DNA of 64,000 nucleotides from Sutcliffiella horikoshii DSM 8719 (GCA_001648575.1 LQXN01000064.1:310001-374000), one strand, 5' to 3'. Counted from the first letter of the stretch, positions 28,723 through 38,275 are shown. Notes: generated by a model from the letters alone, not told the origin. Numbers and translations are program-made.

Positions 28723-28817
28723 CGTAATTTTCCTCCCATTATGGAAATATGTAGTAATATCTCTAAATCTAATTCTATTATACTATCTTTCAAATTTCAA
28801 TAAGATTTTACATGATT

Positions 28818-30026
28818 CTACATTTGAATATGATTAAAAATATCAAACATTGGAACTAGTATAGATGTGACTATAGTCCCGACTATGACGGCGAGCACGA
28901 CAATCATTAATGGCTCTATTAAACTTTTAAGGCGATCGGTTGCATAATCGACTTCTTTTTCGTAGAATTCGGCTATCTTATCCAGCATGGAATCAAGTGA
29001 TCCTGTACTTTCCCCGATAGTAATCATCTGTGTGACGAGTGGTGGGAAGGCCCAGTGATCTTTCATGGGTCCTGTTAGTGATTCGCCTTTTTCTAGTTCT
29101 ATTTTACTATTCGCCAACACTTTAGCAATTACTTCATTTTCGACAATCTTCTCCACAATGGAGATGGCCTGTAGTATCGGTACCGAACTTGAAAACAACG
29201 AGCTTAGTGTCCTTGTCAATCTTGCGATGACCGCTTTCTGCAATAATGGTCCAAAGATTGGAATGCGCAATAATGCATAATCGATGTAATACTTCGTTTG
29301 CTTTTGCTTGTTCATTGCCATCAGTCCCATTATGGCGCCAAAAACCAAGAGAAGGAACAGCCACCAAAAGCTTTGCATCCATTCACTTGCGCCAAGTACG
29401 AATCTGGTTATCAAGGGCAAGTCCGCTCCGAAGTCACTGAACATGGCAACGAAGGTAGGAACTACCCCTACTAATAAGAAGATGACAACTCCAATTGCGA
29501 TGACCCCAAGAACCAATGGATAAGTCAGTGCGGAAACAATCTTTTGTCTAGTCTCGTTTTGTTTTTCGAATTGTGTTGCCAGACGGTCCAGTGTGTCATC
29601 CAAGGCGCCACTTGCTTCCCCTGCCTTGATCATATTGATGAACATGGTGGAGAATACTTTAGGGTGTTTGGCTGCCGCTTCGGATAGCGGGTTACCCTGT
29701 TTCATCTCTTCCTCCACGTCAAACAGCACACGTTTCAATGCCTTACTCGATGTCTGTTGTGCAAGGACGTTGGTTGCTTCCACCACTGATATTCCGGCAC
29801 GGATCAGTGTGGAGAATTGGCGCAGGAAGATAACGAAATCCCTTAATTTAACCGGGTTTCCTATGGTGATTTCTTTCGTGAATATGGATTCCGGCACTTC
29901 TTCAAGGTTCATCACCCGGATCCCTTTTTCCTTTAGCATCACGAACGCTTCCCGACGGGAGCTGCTTATGATGTTCCCTGTTTGCTTGCCGGCCGTATTC
30001 CTGCCGGTATAGGTGAATTTAGGCAT
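28818..30026 (-). CDS. pilC: Type IV pilus inner-membrane platform protein PilC
   Basis: 402 residues, T2SSF/PilC fold with two repeated cytosolic four-helix domains (residues about 65-190 and 270-390) and three membrane helices. Typical segments: FTYTGRNTAGKQTGNI, LRDFVIFLRQFSTLIRAGI, IKAGEASGALDDTLDRLA, GESTGSLDSMLDKIAEFYE. Overlaps pilT by 8 bases. Confidence 0.95.
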   Translation of the reverse strand: MPKFTYTGRNTAGKQTGNIISSSRREAFVMLKEKGIRVMNLEEVPESIFTKEITIGNPVKLRDFVIFLRQFSTLIRAGISVVEATNVLAQQTSSKALKRVLFDVEEEMKQGNPLSEAAAKHPKVFSTMFINMIKAGEASGALDDTLDRLATQFEKQNETRQKIVSALTYPLVLGVIAIGVVIFLLVGVVPTFVAMFSDFGADLPLITRFVLGASEWMQSFWWLFLLLVFGAIMGLMAMNKQKQTKYYIDYALLRIPIFGPLLQKAVIARLTRTLSSLFSSSVPILQAISIVEKIVENEVIAKVLANSKIELEKGESLTGPMKDHWAFPPLVTQMITIGESTGSLDSMLDKIAEFYEKEVDYATDRLKSLIEPLMIVVLAVIVGTIVTSILVPMFDIFNHIQM

Positions 30027-31065
30027 TTTGCATCGACTCCTGTAGGAAGCTCTCGGCGGATATCCTGCTTATAACGCCATGTTGGATGAGCTGTTTAATA
30101 CTCATTTCCAGCGTATGCATGCCAAGTGCACGGCTTGTCTGCATGACATTCTGGATCTGATGGATTTTTTCGTTACGGATCAGGTTGGCCACTGCCGGTG
30201 TGTTGACGAGAATCTCTGTGGCCACCTTACGTCCTTGTCTATCGATAGTCGGAAACAGGCGTTGAGAGACGATGGAAACCAACACTGATGCAAGCTGAAT
30301 ACGGATCTGTGCCTGTTGTTGGCCTGGGAACACATCTATGATTCTGTCGATAGTAGAAGGTGCACTTGTCGTATGTAGAGTGCCTAGGACTAGGTGTCCC
30401 GTTTCCGCGGCAGTTATGGCGGTTTGTATCGTTTCCAGATCGCGCAGCTCCCCTACCAGGATAATATCCGGATCCTGGCGCAACGAAGCGCGCAATCCTG
30501 TCGCAAAGGATTTTGTGTCAAAACCGACCTCACGCTGATCGATGATGCATTGATTATGACGGTGCAAATATTCAATAGGATCTTCAAGCGTGATGATATG
30601 CTTTTTCTGAGACCTGTTCATAAAATCGATCATGGATGCCAAAGTCGTTGACTTCCCACTTCCCGTAGGACCGGTGACAAGTATCAATCCTTGTGGCTTG
30701 TCCATCATTTTATGAAGGATTGAGGGTAGCTGCAGCTCCTCCAATGATGGTATCCTTGTCGGGATGATCCGTATCGCTATTGCAACTGAATTTCTTTGCC
30801 TGTATGCATTAACACGAAAGCGTGAAATACCAGGGACACTATAAGAGAAATCCAGTTCTCCCTTATCTTCAAATCTGTCCCACATGAATTCAGGTATCAT
30901 CTGCTTGGCAAGGGTTTCCGTGTCACCGGGTGTCAAAACGTCTTCCCCATATCGTTTCAATTCTCCATTGATACGGAAAACAGGAGTCACCCCGACGGAT
31001 AGGTGAATATCCGATGCTTTGTATTCGTATGCTGCATGAAGCCAATCATTTATTTTTTCAATCAT
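30019..31065 (-). CDS. pilT: Pilus retraction ATPase PilT
   Basis: 348 residues from ATG 31065, which has AGGATG 8 bases upstream (ATG 31074 is the alternative). SDIHLSVGVTPVFRINGEL at the N-terminus, Walker A VTGPTGSGKSTTLA, Asp box, Walker B DIILVGELRDLETIQ, His box LGTLHTTSAPSTIDR. Lacks the tetracysteine motif, so it is a retraction rather than assembly ATPase. Predicts dynamic pili able to drive twitching or DNA uptake. Confidence 0.93.
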   Translation of the reverse strand: MIEKINDWLHAAYEYKASDIHLSVGVTPVFRINGELKRYGEDVLTPGDTETLAKQMIPEFMWDRFEDKGELDFSYSVPGISRFRVNAYRQRNSVAIAIRIIPTRIPSLEELQLPSILHKMMDKPQGLILVTGPTGSGKSTTLASMIDFMNRSQKKHIITLEDPIEYLHRHNQCIIDQREVGFDTKSFATGLRASLRQDPDIILVGELRDLETIQTAITAAETGHLVLGTLHTTSAPSTIDRIIDVFPGQQQAQIRIQLASVLVSIVSQRLFPTIDRQGRKVATEILVNTPAVANLIRNEKIHQIQNVMQTSRALGMHTLEMSIKQLIQHGVISRISAESFLQESMQNA

Positions 31066-31075
31066 GACAGTCATC

Positions 31076-32743
31076 CTATTCTGATAAAGCGACACGCAAT
31101 ATTTCTTCGGTCGTCGTCAATCCTTTTTTTACTTTTTCAAGTCCGTCATCGATTAAGAAGACCGTATCTATTTCATTAGCAAGGTCCCTGATTCTTGAAA
31201 ATGGTTCGTTATTCATAATGAGTTTTTTCATTTCGTCATTGATGACCAACAACTCATGAATTGCAAGACGTCCTTTATAACCTGTCATGTTGCAGGTTCC
31301 ACAGCCTTTTCCTCGAAGGATCTTATCTATACTTAATCCTCGTTTTGCAAAAATCTCAACCTCTCTTGCGGTCGGTTGCTCTTCTTTTGCACAATCACGG
31401 CAAACCTTCCTAACGAGGCGTTGTGCCAAGACACCGTTGATGGAGGAAGCTACCAGAAAAGGTTCCACCTTCATATCGATCAATCTGGTAATGGTGCTGA
31501 TTGAATCATTGGTATGTAGAGTACTTAAAACCAAATGACCAGTCAATGAAGCCCGAATTGCAACCTCTGCCGTCTCTCGATCACGAATTTCCCCCACCAT
31601 GATCACGTTTGGGTCTTGACGTAAAATTGCACGGAGTCCTTTGGCAAAGGTCATTCCAACATTTGTATTTACTTGGATTTGATTTATCCCTTCCAGTTGA
31701 TATTCCACGGGATCTTCAACCGTAATTATATTTACCTCTTCATTATTCAGGTTATTGAGTGCAGCGTATAAAGTGGATGATTTCCCAGATCCGGTCGGTC
31801 CGGTAATCAAGATGATCCCGGTTGGACGATTTATCAAGTCAATGAAACGTTCGTAGTTTTTCCCATTGAATCCAAGCTGGGATATATCATTTAATGCACT
31901 GCTCATATCAAGAATACGCATTACTACCTTCTCGCCAAAAACGGTTGGCAGTGTGGATACACGCACATCTACAGGGTGAAAATCCACATTTGTCTTAATG
32001 CGTCCATCTTGAGGGATACGGTGCTCGGTAATATCCATTTTCCCCAAGATCTTTATTCTAGCAATCAATACATTTTGTGTATGTTTTGGCAACGTCCTCT
32101 CCGTACGGAGGACACCATCAATACGGTATCTCACCACCACCTTTGTTTCATGGGGGTCGATATGGATATCACTTGCACGCTGTTGGATTGCATTCTGTAA
32201 CAATTGATTGACTAGACGTACTATAGGGGAATCTTCTTCAGATACACTTTCTTCTTCCACTTTCACTTCCACAGTTGAATCAAATCCTACAAAAAGATCG
32301 TCAATGGAATCTGTGGAATCATAATATTTTGTAATGGACCGGAGAATATCATCTTTTGTTGCAATGACCGGTTCCACTTCAAATCCTGTGGATAATCGCA
32401 GATCATCAATAGCAAAGAAATCCATTGGATCTGCCATTGCCACAAACAGCTTATCATGTTCTTTCTTTAAGGGAATGAGCAGATTTCTTTTTGCAAACTC
32501 TTTGGAAACAACATGTATCAGTTTTTCATCGAAGGGATAACGAAACAAACTGACATGTGGTATTCCTAATTGAAATTCAAGCACTTCAATAAGCTGTTGC
32601 TCTGTGATATAACCTTTATGAAGGAGCAAATCCCCTAATTTTTGGTCTTTTGTTTTTTCCTTTAGTGTGTTTTGCAACTGTTCCTCAGTAATAATTCCCG
32701 CATCCACAAGGAGATCACCAAGGCGTTTTCTTGTTTGAACCAT
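31076..32743 (-). CDS. pilB: Pilus assembly ATPase PilB with MshEN-type N-terminus
   Basis: 555 residues. Two tandem N-terminal motifs RLGDLLVDAGIITEEQLQ and KLGDLLLHKGYITEQQL (residues 6-55), each followed by a further L..Q helix, fit the MshEN c-di-GMP-binding consensus. Then the ATPase core: Walker A ITGPTGSGKSSTLYA, Walker B VIMVGEIRDRETAEVA, LSTLHTNDSISTI, and the zinc tetracysteine C-R-D-C ... C-G-T-C near residues 455-490. Powers pilus extension. Confidence 0.95.
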   Translation of the reverse strand: MVQTRKRLGDLLVDAGIITEEQLQNTLKEKTKDQKLGDLLLHKGYITEQQLIEVLEFQLGIPHVSLFRYPFDEKLIHVVSKEFAKRNLLIPLKKEHDKLFVAMADPMDFFAIDDLRLSTGFEVEPVIATKDDILRSITKYYDSTDSIDDLFVGFDSTVEVKVEEESVSEEDSPIVRLVNQLLQNAIQQRASDIHIDPHETKVVVRYRIDGVLRTERTLPKHTQNVLIARIKILGKMDITEHRIPQDGRIKTNVDFHPVDVRVSTLPTVFGEKVVMRILDMSSALNDISQLGFNGKNYERFIDLINRPTGIILITGPTGSGKSSTLYAALNNLNNEEVNIITVEDPVEYQLEGINQIQVNTNVGMTFAKGLRAILRQDPNVIMVGEIRDRETAEVAIRASLTGHLVLSTLHTNDSISTITRLIDMKVEPFLVASSINGVLAQRLVRKVCRDCAKEEQPTAREVEIFAKRGLSIDKILRGKGCGTCNMTGYKGRLAIHELLVINDEMKKLIMNNEPFSRIRDLANEIDTVFLIDDGLEKVKKGLTTTEEILRVALSE

Positions 32744-32765
32744 TTTTATCGATCATCCTTTAATT

Positions 32766-34220
32766 TTATTTTCCTGTTTCCTCTTTCTTTGAGCCTTGGC
32801 CAGGGTTGGAAGGCGTGGTTTCTGTGTTGGTATTTCCATTACCAGAACCTGATGTTGGCGGAGTGGTCCCTGAGCCCGTATTCCCTGAGTTGTTTGATTG
32901 ATTATTCCCGGTAGTATTGGAAGTATTGTTTGGATTTGAATTCGTCGGATTGCCTCCTGAACCAGGAGGGATTACTGTATTGCCACCAGTATTATTGGTT
33001 GGATTTGTTCCAGTATTAGTATTCGATCCCACATTTCCTGGAGGGACAGTGGTAACTGGGTTGTTTGCGATAACTGGTTTAGATAGGCTGTGTTGCTCTA
33101 CACGTTGTATAGGGGCATAGAAATCCTCGCTATACACGGTCGATTCAACCACTTTCCCCTCTTTATTTGTTGCAGTTCTTACTAGATGTATATATGTCCC
33201 GTTTTTCCCTTGTTCTTTCACGTTTTTTTGGTTGCTTGGAAGTGTAGCCGAGTATTGAACAATCGTCTTAGGTGAAAGGGACTTTCTTTCAACCTGTGAT
33301 ACCGCATACTCATATGGAAGTGGCCCTCCACTCAACTCACCGGAAATCACAGAATTTTCAACGTTGAATATAATCTTATATTTGTCAGGATTTGGATTGT
33401 TGAATACAAAATCCATATTATCTTTTTGAATCAACACCTCGTATCCCTCAGATGCCCATGATGGCAAATCTTTGGAAATATGCCTTTCCGAAATGTAGAA
33501 GTTGGTCGGAGCAATCAGTTCATATATTAGGGAGGCAAAGATACTTGCCGCTTCATCAGAGAGAGTGACATTTTCATTAGTAATCCATGTCTGGATTGAG
33601 AAACTTTCGTTGCCGGTTAACGTAATCTCTTTGTTGTTTAATGTCTCATTCAGTTCGTTTAGACTCGAAGTCCCAGCCAAAGATAAATTTGCCTCCGAAG
33701 ATGTTTGTTCAACGATTGCGCCATCTGTTAAATAGTCCGCGAGGGGAAAAGTATGGTCTCCACCTGTAAGATTAGCAGCAATATTCTCCAGGTCTTTTTT
33801 CAGAGTTTGAGTATCAAGGGAAGAAAAAATATCATTATGATGAGCAATAGCTTCAATTTGCTCTAATAATATCCCATCTGGCAGTTCCACTTTCAGCATG
33901 GTTTGGGAACCATTCTCTGCATAATCAACTGTTTCAGGAATGTGATGTACAAACGCATCTTTAGGAAAGGAAAGAATCGAACCTGTCCACTCAAGGTAGA
34001 TGGAACCATCTGTAACCCATTTATCTTTAGCATCGTTGAGCTTTGCGGCAGCTTCCGCTTTTGATTTGTTACTTACCTCTTCAGATGCAATCATTGTTGC
34101 TTCGGCAAAAGAAGAACTACCAGGTAGCCACTTTCCAGCTAACAATACTCCCAATTGAGAGAATCCGAAGACGAAACCAGTACAAATCAACAGGACAACC
34201 AATAATTTAAAACTACGCAT
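32766..34220 (-). CDS. Membrane-anchored VanW/G5-like surface protein of the pil locus
   Basis: 484 residues. N-terminal membrane segment (LLVVLLICTGFVFGFSQLG), an extracellular region with repeated beta-type stretches, a VanW-like part (DEAASIFASLIYELI; SERHISKDLPSWASEGYEV), a G5-like part (VSQVERKSLSPKTIVQY) and a 90-residue Thr/Asn/Gly/Pro-rich tail typical of cell-wall-spanning linkers. First large gene upstream of pilB and co-directional. Role unknown; perhaps guides the pilus through the wall. Domain calls are from pattern resemblance only. Confidence 0.65.
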   Translation of the reverse strand: MRSFKLLVVLLICTGFVFGFSQLGVLLAGKWLPGSSSFAEATMIASEEVSNKSKAEAAAKLNDAKDKWVTDGSIYLEWTGSILSFPKDAFVHHIPETVDYAENGSQTMLKVELPDGILLEQIEAIAHHNDIFSSLDTQTLKKDLENIAANLTGGDHTFPLADYLTDGAIVEQTSSEANLSLAGTSSLNELNETLNNKEITLTGNESFSIQTWITNENVTLSDEAASIFASLIYELIAPTNFYISERHISKDLPSWASEGYEVLIQKDNMDFVFNNPNPDKYKIIFNVENSVISGELSGGPLPYEYAVSQVERKSLSPKTIVQYSATLPSNQKNVKEQGKNGTYIHLVRTATNKEGKVVESTVYSEDFYAPIQRVEQHSLSKPVIANNPVTTVPPGNVGSNTNTGTNPTNNTGGNTVIPPGSGGNPTNSNPNNTSNTTGNNQSNNSGNTGSGTTPPTSGSGNGNTNTETTPSNPGQGSKKEETGK

Positions 34221-34295
34221 TCTCTTCCCCCCGTTATTTGAATATCCGCTCTATAACTTGATAATTGAATCTATATATGTATTTTTCTCAATATA

Positions 34296-34592
34296 CTAAT
34301 CTTTTGAACCTTCATCTATTGAAGAGTTAAAAGTATTTTCAGCACGATGATCAGAATTGTTAAACAAGGGTAATCGTTGAAGTAGGATAGCAGTAAGGAG
34401 CAGGAGAAACACCATCAAAATGATGCTGTGCCATAAGGTAAACAACTCAAAGATATAAATACCAATCACACTGATGACTAGTGCAATCAGGGGTAACAAC
34501 CACTTTGCAGTCCGTGTCATTTTCAAAGGAGCAAACAAGAATATGAGCAATAACAGGATGAATGATATTCCTGCAAATACATAATCCTCCAA
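34296..34592 (-). CDS. Small membrane protein at the head of the pil operon
   Basis: 98 residues with three predicted membrane helices (residues about 4-20, 31-49, 52-70) and a short polar tail. No family recognised. It is the most upstream gene of the minus-strand pil run and is divergent from the minor pilins. Coding is supported by topology and position only. Confidence 0.6.
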   Translation of the reverse strand: MEDYVFAGISFILLLLIFLFAPLKMTRTAKWLLPLIALVISVIGIYIFELFTLWHSIILMVFLLLLTAILLQRLPLFNNSDHRAENTFNSSIDEGSKD

Positions 34593-34654
34593 AACTTCAC
34601 CACTTTCTATCTGTTTTTACAAAATTTGTTGAACTTAGTAGACTATTGTTATTG

Positions 34655-34660
34655 TATAAT
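34655..34660 (+). promoter_or_regulatory. -10 box for the minor-pilin operon
   Basis: Perfect TATAAT about 34 bases before the first minor pilin start. The -35 is poor: TTGAAC sits 20 bases upstream, too far. Direction and distance fit; activator dependence is possible. Confidence 0.5.
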
Positions 34661-34693
34661 AAAGATAGGTAATTTGAAATAGGAGAATCATAG

Positions 34694-35386
34694 ATGAAAA
34701 AACTTTTTAATGAGCAAAATGGTTTCACATTATTGGAAGTATTGCTGTCTCTTACTATACTTTCTGTTGTTGTTATTGGATTGATGAGTTTCTTTCATAA
34801 CAGTTACAATTATGTGAATGAAAATGAAGATAAGGCCATCGCAACACAAATTGCCCGTAATGTGATGAATTACGCGGAAAAACAAAACTATAACAAGTTT
34901 GAAGGCTATTTATCATACGAGGTTGATACGAATGAAAATGTACATATCATTCCCTTAGACAAATCTTTTTGTGATAAGAAGGTCACCATCAACAAAAACA
35001 GTTCTTCCCCTGCGAATGATTCCACCGTGGACGACATTCTCCTTTTTGACAATGCAGATCGCTGTCAGTCCATTTTAAATCCGGTAATAAACAATCAATC
35101 TTATTCTGACAACACCGCTATAACCATTTATTTAATGAAGTACAATGATCAGGAAACCCTTTCCGCCCTCTCAAGTCTGATCAATGATGATCATCCGGGT
35201 ATAAGTCACCTCCCTTCTAGCCTTAAAGATTTAATCATTGGTGATGAAGCGAATTACAATAATTTACTGCAACCCAATGAATTCATCCATGAACACTTAT
35301 TAAGAATTTTTGTGGTATTAGAATGGAAGGAAAATAGAGATGACGTAATAATTCAAGGAGTTATGAGCCATGAAACGATTAGGTGA
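34694..35386 (+). CDS. Type IV pilus minor prepilin (PilV-like)
   Basis: 230 residues. Prepilin signal MKKLFNEQNG cleaved before FTLLEVLLSLTILSVVVIG (Phe1 and Glu5 present). The soluble domain has one Cys pair (FCDKK, DRCQS). First of three co-directional minor pilin genes likely forming a tip-priming complex. TAGGAG 8 bases before ATG. Confidence 0.88.
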   Translation: MKKLFNEQNGFTLLEVLLSLTILSVVVIGLMSFFHNSYNYVNENEDKAIATQIARNVMNYAEKQNYNKFEGYLSYEVDTNENVHIIPLDKSFCDKKVTINKNSSSPANDSTVDDILLFDNADRCQSILNPVINNQSYSDNTAITIYLMKYNDQETLSALSSLINDDHPGISHLPSSLKDLIIGDEANYNNLLQPNEFIHEHLLRIFVVLEWKENRDDVIIQGVMSHETIR

Positions 35387-36020
35387 ATGGAAGAAGGAGG
35401 ATGGTGTAACTTTATTTGAACTGCTTGCTGTCCTGGCAATCAGCGGTATTGTTCTAAGCACCGTCTATGGGGTATTCATCACTGGAATAAACCTCTACAA
35501 AAAAATAGGCATAGAAAGTCAACTAAAAGAAGAAGCGGATTATATACTTGCAAATGTATTGAATGAACTGTATTCGTTTTCCCCGGATGACGTTATATAT
35601 ATACCTGAACGAAGTGAATTGACACTCATTAAGAAAAATGAGCTTGTTGTGGACAGCAAAGATTTCGTCACTACGACAGAAAAAGAGAACACGAAAGTCC
35701 AAAAAGCGATCCTGCAACTTGTCGATAATCCTTCCTTGGATGGTAAGAGACTGCTTCTTACCACTCATTCCCTTTTCGAGGATGAAATAGTGGAAAGGTC
35801 TGCTCAAATCAACAGTGAAAAATACCATATCAGACCTGTAAAGGATGATACAGGTACGGAATTGCCCATTATAGATTTTCAATGTACCAATCGGGAAAAA
35901 TCGTCATGCAAAGGCGGCATCGTTACTTTTCATTTCATTCTTTCCCATGACTTATATAGTGACCAATCCAATAGATTGTATGTTGAACCAATTGAATTCT
36001 ATAGCAAATTTGGATATTAA
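35370..36020 (+). CDS. Type IV pilus minor prepilin (PilW/ComGF-like)
   Basis: 216 residues. Signal ending KKEDG before VTLFELLAVLAISGIVLS (Val1, Glu5). Overlaps the preceding pilin gene by 17 bases; GGAG 9 bases before ATG. Two Cys (FQCTN, SSCKG) near the C-terminus may form a disulfide. Confidence 0.85.
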   Translation: MKRLGEWKKEDGVTLFELLAVLAISGIVLSTVYGVFITGINLYKKIGIESQLKEEADYILANVLNELYSFSPDDVIYIPERSELTLIKKNELVVDSKDFVTTTEKENTKVQKAILQLVDNPSLDGKRLLLTTHSLFEDEIVERSAQINSEKYHIRPVKDDTGTELPIIDFQCTNREKSSCKGGIVTFHFILSHDLYSDQSNRLYVEPIEFYSKFGY

Positions 36021-36039
36021 TAATGTATGAGGTGTACTG

Positions 36040-37758
36040 ATGAATGAAAAGGGATCCAGTTTATTAGTAGTATTGATTACCGTATCGGTATTTATGATAT
36101 TGGGGGTTTCTCTTCTTACCGTTGCCCTGGGAGGCACGATGCGAACCCAAATCCAACTAGAAAGATATGAAAATATTTATGAAGGTAAAGAACAACTGGA
36201 CTTTATTATTGCAAGATTTAAGGAGCAGGTAGTAGACATCCCCCTTAAAGCGGAAGACTTATCATTTACCTATCAACAAACATTGGATAATATCTTGAAA
36301 GACCTTGAAGACTATCCTAGTTTCGAGGCAAACGATATCACCCATCTTTACACAGATGAGAAGCATGAGCTTTTTACGCGAATCTATGAATTCTCTGTTG
36401 TTTATGGAGAAGCACCTAACATAAAAACGATTAAGAAAAGGGTGATCCTCTCCCCTGCACCAAGTTTCCTGGATTACGCCCTCGGCTCTTACAGTAATTC
36501 TGAGGAAGAAGGCACACTTAATATCCACGGTTCTCCCAATGTGGACGGTGATGTGATCGCAAATCAGCTCTATATTAAAAACGAGGCAGAATATATAGAT
36601 GCAAATGGGCCAGGAAAAACTCCAACCCCTTATGTGGCGCTGAATGGGAATGTAGATGTGCAAAAAAACATCCTTCTCCATAATCGGTATTCACCATCTG
36701 AAACAATTGATATCCCTTCAGAATGGTTGCCTACTGACATGATCTTGCCATCCTTTTTTTATCAATCGGAAAAACCGGATATTCTTTCTAGTAACGATGA
36801 GTTTATACATGTAGATTTCAACCAGACATACTTAAGAGTTCTTAATGAACAGTTATCCATTGTTGATCCTATTGTAACTTCTGACCTTACATCTGAGACT
36901 TCATTAATGCAAATTCGTGAAAAAGTGAAAGTACTGACGGAAAGTTTATCCCCTCCAGAATTAATAAAAGATAGACTTTTACTTGACCAGGAAACGATAA
37001 ACAACACCCCTTCCCCGATTGTTTATCACCATCCAGTTGCCATACATAGTGCATGGGGCCCGGTTGTATTAGATAAAGAGATGGTCATAAACGGTGATTT
37101 GACCATTACTGCAGCACTGAATAATCCGATATCAATCAAGAAGTCACTTGTGGTGATTGGAGATCTGACTATTGAAATGTCAGATACCCCTATTGATATC
37201 AGCGGTACGGTTGTTGTACACGGAAACTTGAATATTACTGGCAATGAAGAAGATTCGGGGATAGCTGCTGAGAACGACACAATCAAGTTCGATAGTGTTA
37301 TTTACGCCTTTGGAGAAAGTTATATCGCCAATACGAATATTGATGGAATTGATCAGATGAAACAATTAGTGCTATTCTCTAACGGGCCACTTACCATAAC
37401 AAGAATAAATGAGTTCGATGAATTTAACTTCGAACAGGAAAATGAAAACATCTATGATCTTAGTAATGAAAGTAAACCACTCAAGGCTTTTTTCTATACA
37501 GAAGATATAGCAACTTTATATGGAGTTGGATCGATGTTTCATATTAACGGCGGATTGTTTGCAAAGAAGGAGCTCACAGTGAATGCTGTACGAGGCAATA
37601 TCGGCCGCAGTACAATTGTGACACCGACACCTGTTCAAGAAGGAAAGAAAACACGTTTCCAAGTTGTCCATGACCCGAATGTACTGGTCAGTCAAGTAGC
37701 TAGGCTTCCTGTAGCGGACAGGTTAAGAGTTATAGTGGATGACGCAACGGTTAGATAA
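36040..37758 (+). CDS. Large pilin-like tip subunit (PilX/GspK-like)
   Basis: 572 residues. N-terminal MNEKG followed by SSLLVVLITVSVFMILGVS: a prepilin-like helix lacking Glu5 (Val there), the hallmark of GspK/PilX-like tip subunits. The remainder is rich in beta-helix-like turns (NIHGSPNVDGDVIANQLYI; GDLTITAALNNPISIKKSL). Last of the minor pilin run; likely caps the pseudopilin complex. Confidence 0.78.
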   Translation: MNEKGSSLLVVLITVSVFMILGVSLLTVALGGTMRTQIQLERYENIYEGKEQLDFIIARFKEQVVDIPLKAEDLSFTYQQTLDNILKDLEDYPSFEANDITHLYTDEKHELFTRIYEFSVVYGEAPNIKTIKKRVILSPAPSFLDYALGSYSNSEEEGTLNIHGSPNVDGDVIANQLYIKNEAEYIDANGPGKTPTPYVALNGNVDVQKNILLHNRYSPSETIDIPSEWLPTDMILPSFFYQSEKPDILSSNDEFIHVDFNQTYLRVLNEQLSIVDPIVTSDLTSETSLMQIREKVKVLTESLSPPELIKDRLLLDQETINNTPSPIVYHHPVAIHSAWGPVVLDKEMVINGDLTITAALNNPISIKKSLVVIGDLTIEMSDTPIDISGTVVVHGNLNITGNEEDSGIAAENDTIKFDSVIYAFGESYIANTNIDGIDQMKQLVLFSNGPLTITRINEFDEFNFEQENENIYDLSNESKPLKAFFYTEDIATLYGVGSMFHINGGLFAKKELTVNAVRGNIGRSTIVTPTPVQEGKKTRFQVVHDPNVLVSQVARLPVADRLRVIVDDATVR

Positions 37759-37763
37759 GAAAA

Positions 37764-37785
37764 GGAGCCCCTTTTCAGGGGCTCC
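37764..37785. terminator. Bidirectional terminator after the minor pilins
   Basis: 8-bp stem GGAGCCCC/GGGGCTCC, 6-base loop (TTTTCA), 3 bases after the stop codon region. The same hairpin recurs at 37995-38016 and, with one changed base, at 38239-38260, each time flanking a repeat element. T-runs are weak here but TTTT follows the third copy. Confidence 0.7.
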
Positions 37786-38016
37786 TCAGACTGTTGATAA
37801 ACTATTTATTAGCTAGGTTATTTGTTGGAACAGTTGATCTCCGTTGCAGGAGCTTCGCTTTCCAGCGGGCGGTCCGTAAGCCTCCTCACTCCGTTGCGGG
37901 GTCTTACCTGTCCCTTCCTCCCGCAGATGTCTACGCGCCTTCCACTGCGATCAACTAGGGAATTTCATTATTTTAAGCTTTGTCTACAATCTGAGGAGCC
38001 CCTTTGTAGGGGCTCC
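37764..38016. repeat. Palindromic element, copy B, between two GGAGCCCC hairpins
   Basis: Core 37832-37956 (AGTTGATC ... GATCAACT), opposite in orientation to copy A. Outer terminal inverted repeats CTCAGACTGTTGATAAA on the left and TTTGTCTACAATCTGAG on the right. Flanking hairpins at 37764-37785 and 37995-38016 differ only in the loop. No coding capacity. Confidence 0.88.
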
Positions 38017-38260
38017 TCAGACTGTTGACAAAGCCCTAAATACTTTTAAATTTGCATCCTGCTGTTGATCTTCGTTCCAGGCGCTTCGCTTTTCGCGGGC
38101 GGTCCGGAAGCCTCCTCGGGCTTACGCCCTGCGGGGTCTTCCTTGTCCCTTCCTCCCGCAGAAGTCTGCGCGCCTTCCACTACGATCAACAGAGGTCTTG
38201 CATATCTCCAAGATTAAATAACTTTGTCTACAAACTGAGAAGCCCCTTTGTAGGGGCTCC
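37995..38260. repeat. Palindromic element, copy C, tandem with copy B
   Basis: Core 38062-38192 with perfect ends CTGTTGATC and GATCAACAG. Shares its left hairpin with copy B; its right hairpin at 38239-38260 acts as the terminator for the minus-strand VWA gene. Same terminal inverted repeats as copy B. B and C together fill the 517-base gap between convergent genes. Confidence 0.88.
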
Positions 38261-38275
38261 TTTTCTTATGCATAA

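Noticed and set aside
34593-34693. c-di-GMP riboswitch before the minor pilin operon
   Set aside because: Looked for because of the cyclase and PilB MshEN domain; the leader is only a few tens of bases and lacks GEMM-type conserved segments.
37764-38260. CRISPR-like array
   Set aside because: Three hairpins about 231 and 244 bases apart with repeat elements as spacers; spacing and palindromic content do not fit CRISPR, and no cas genes are present.
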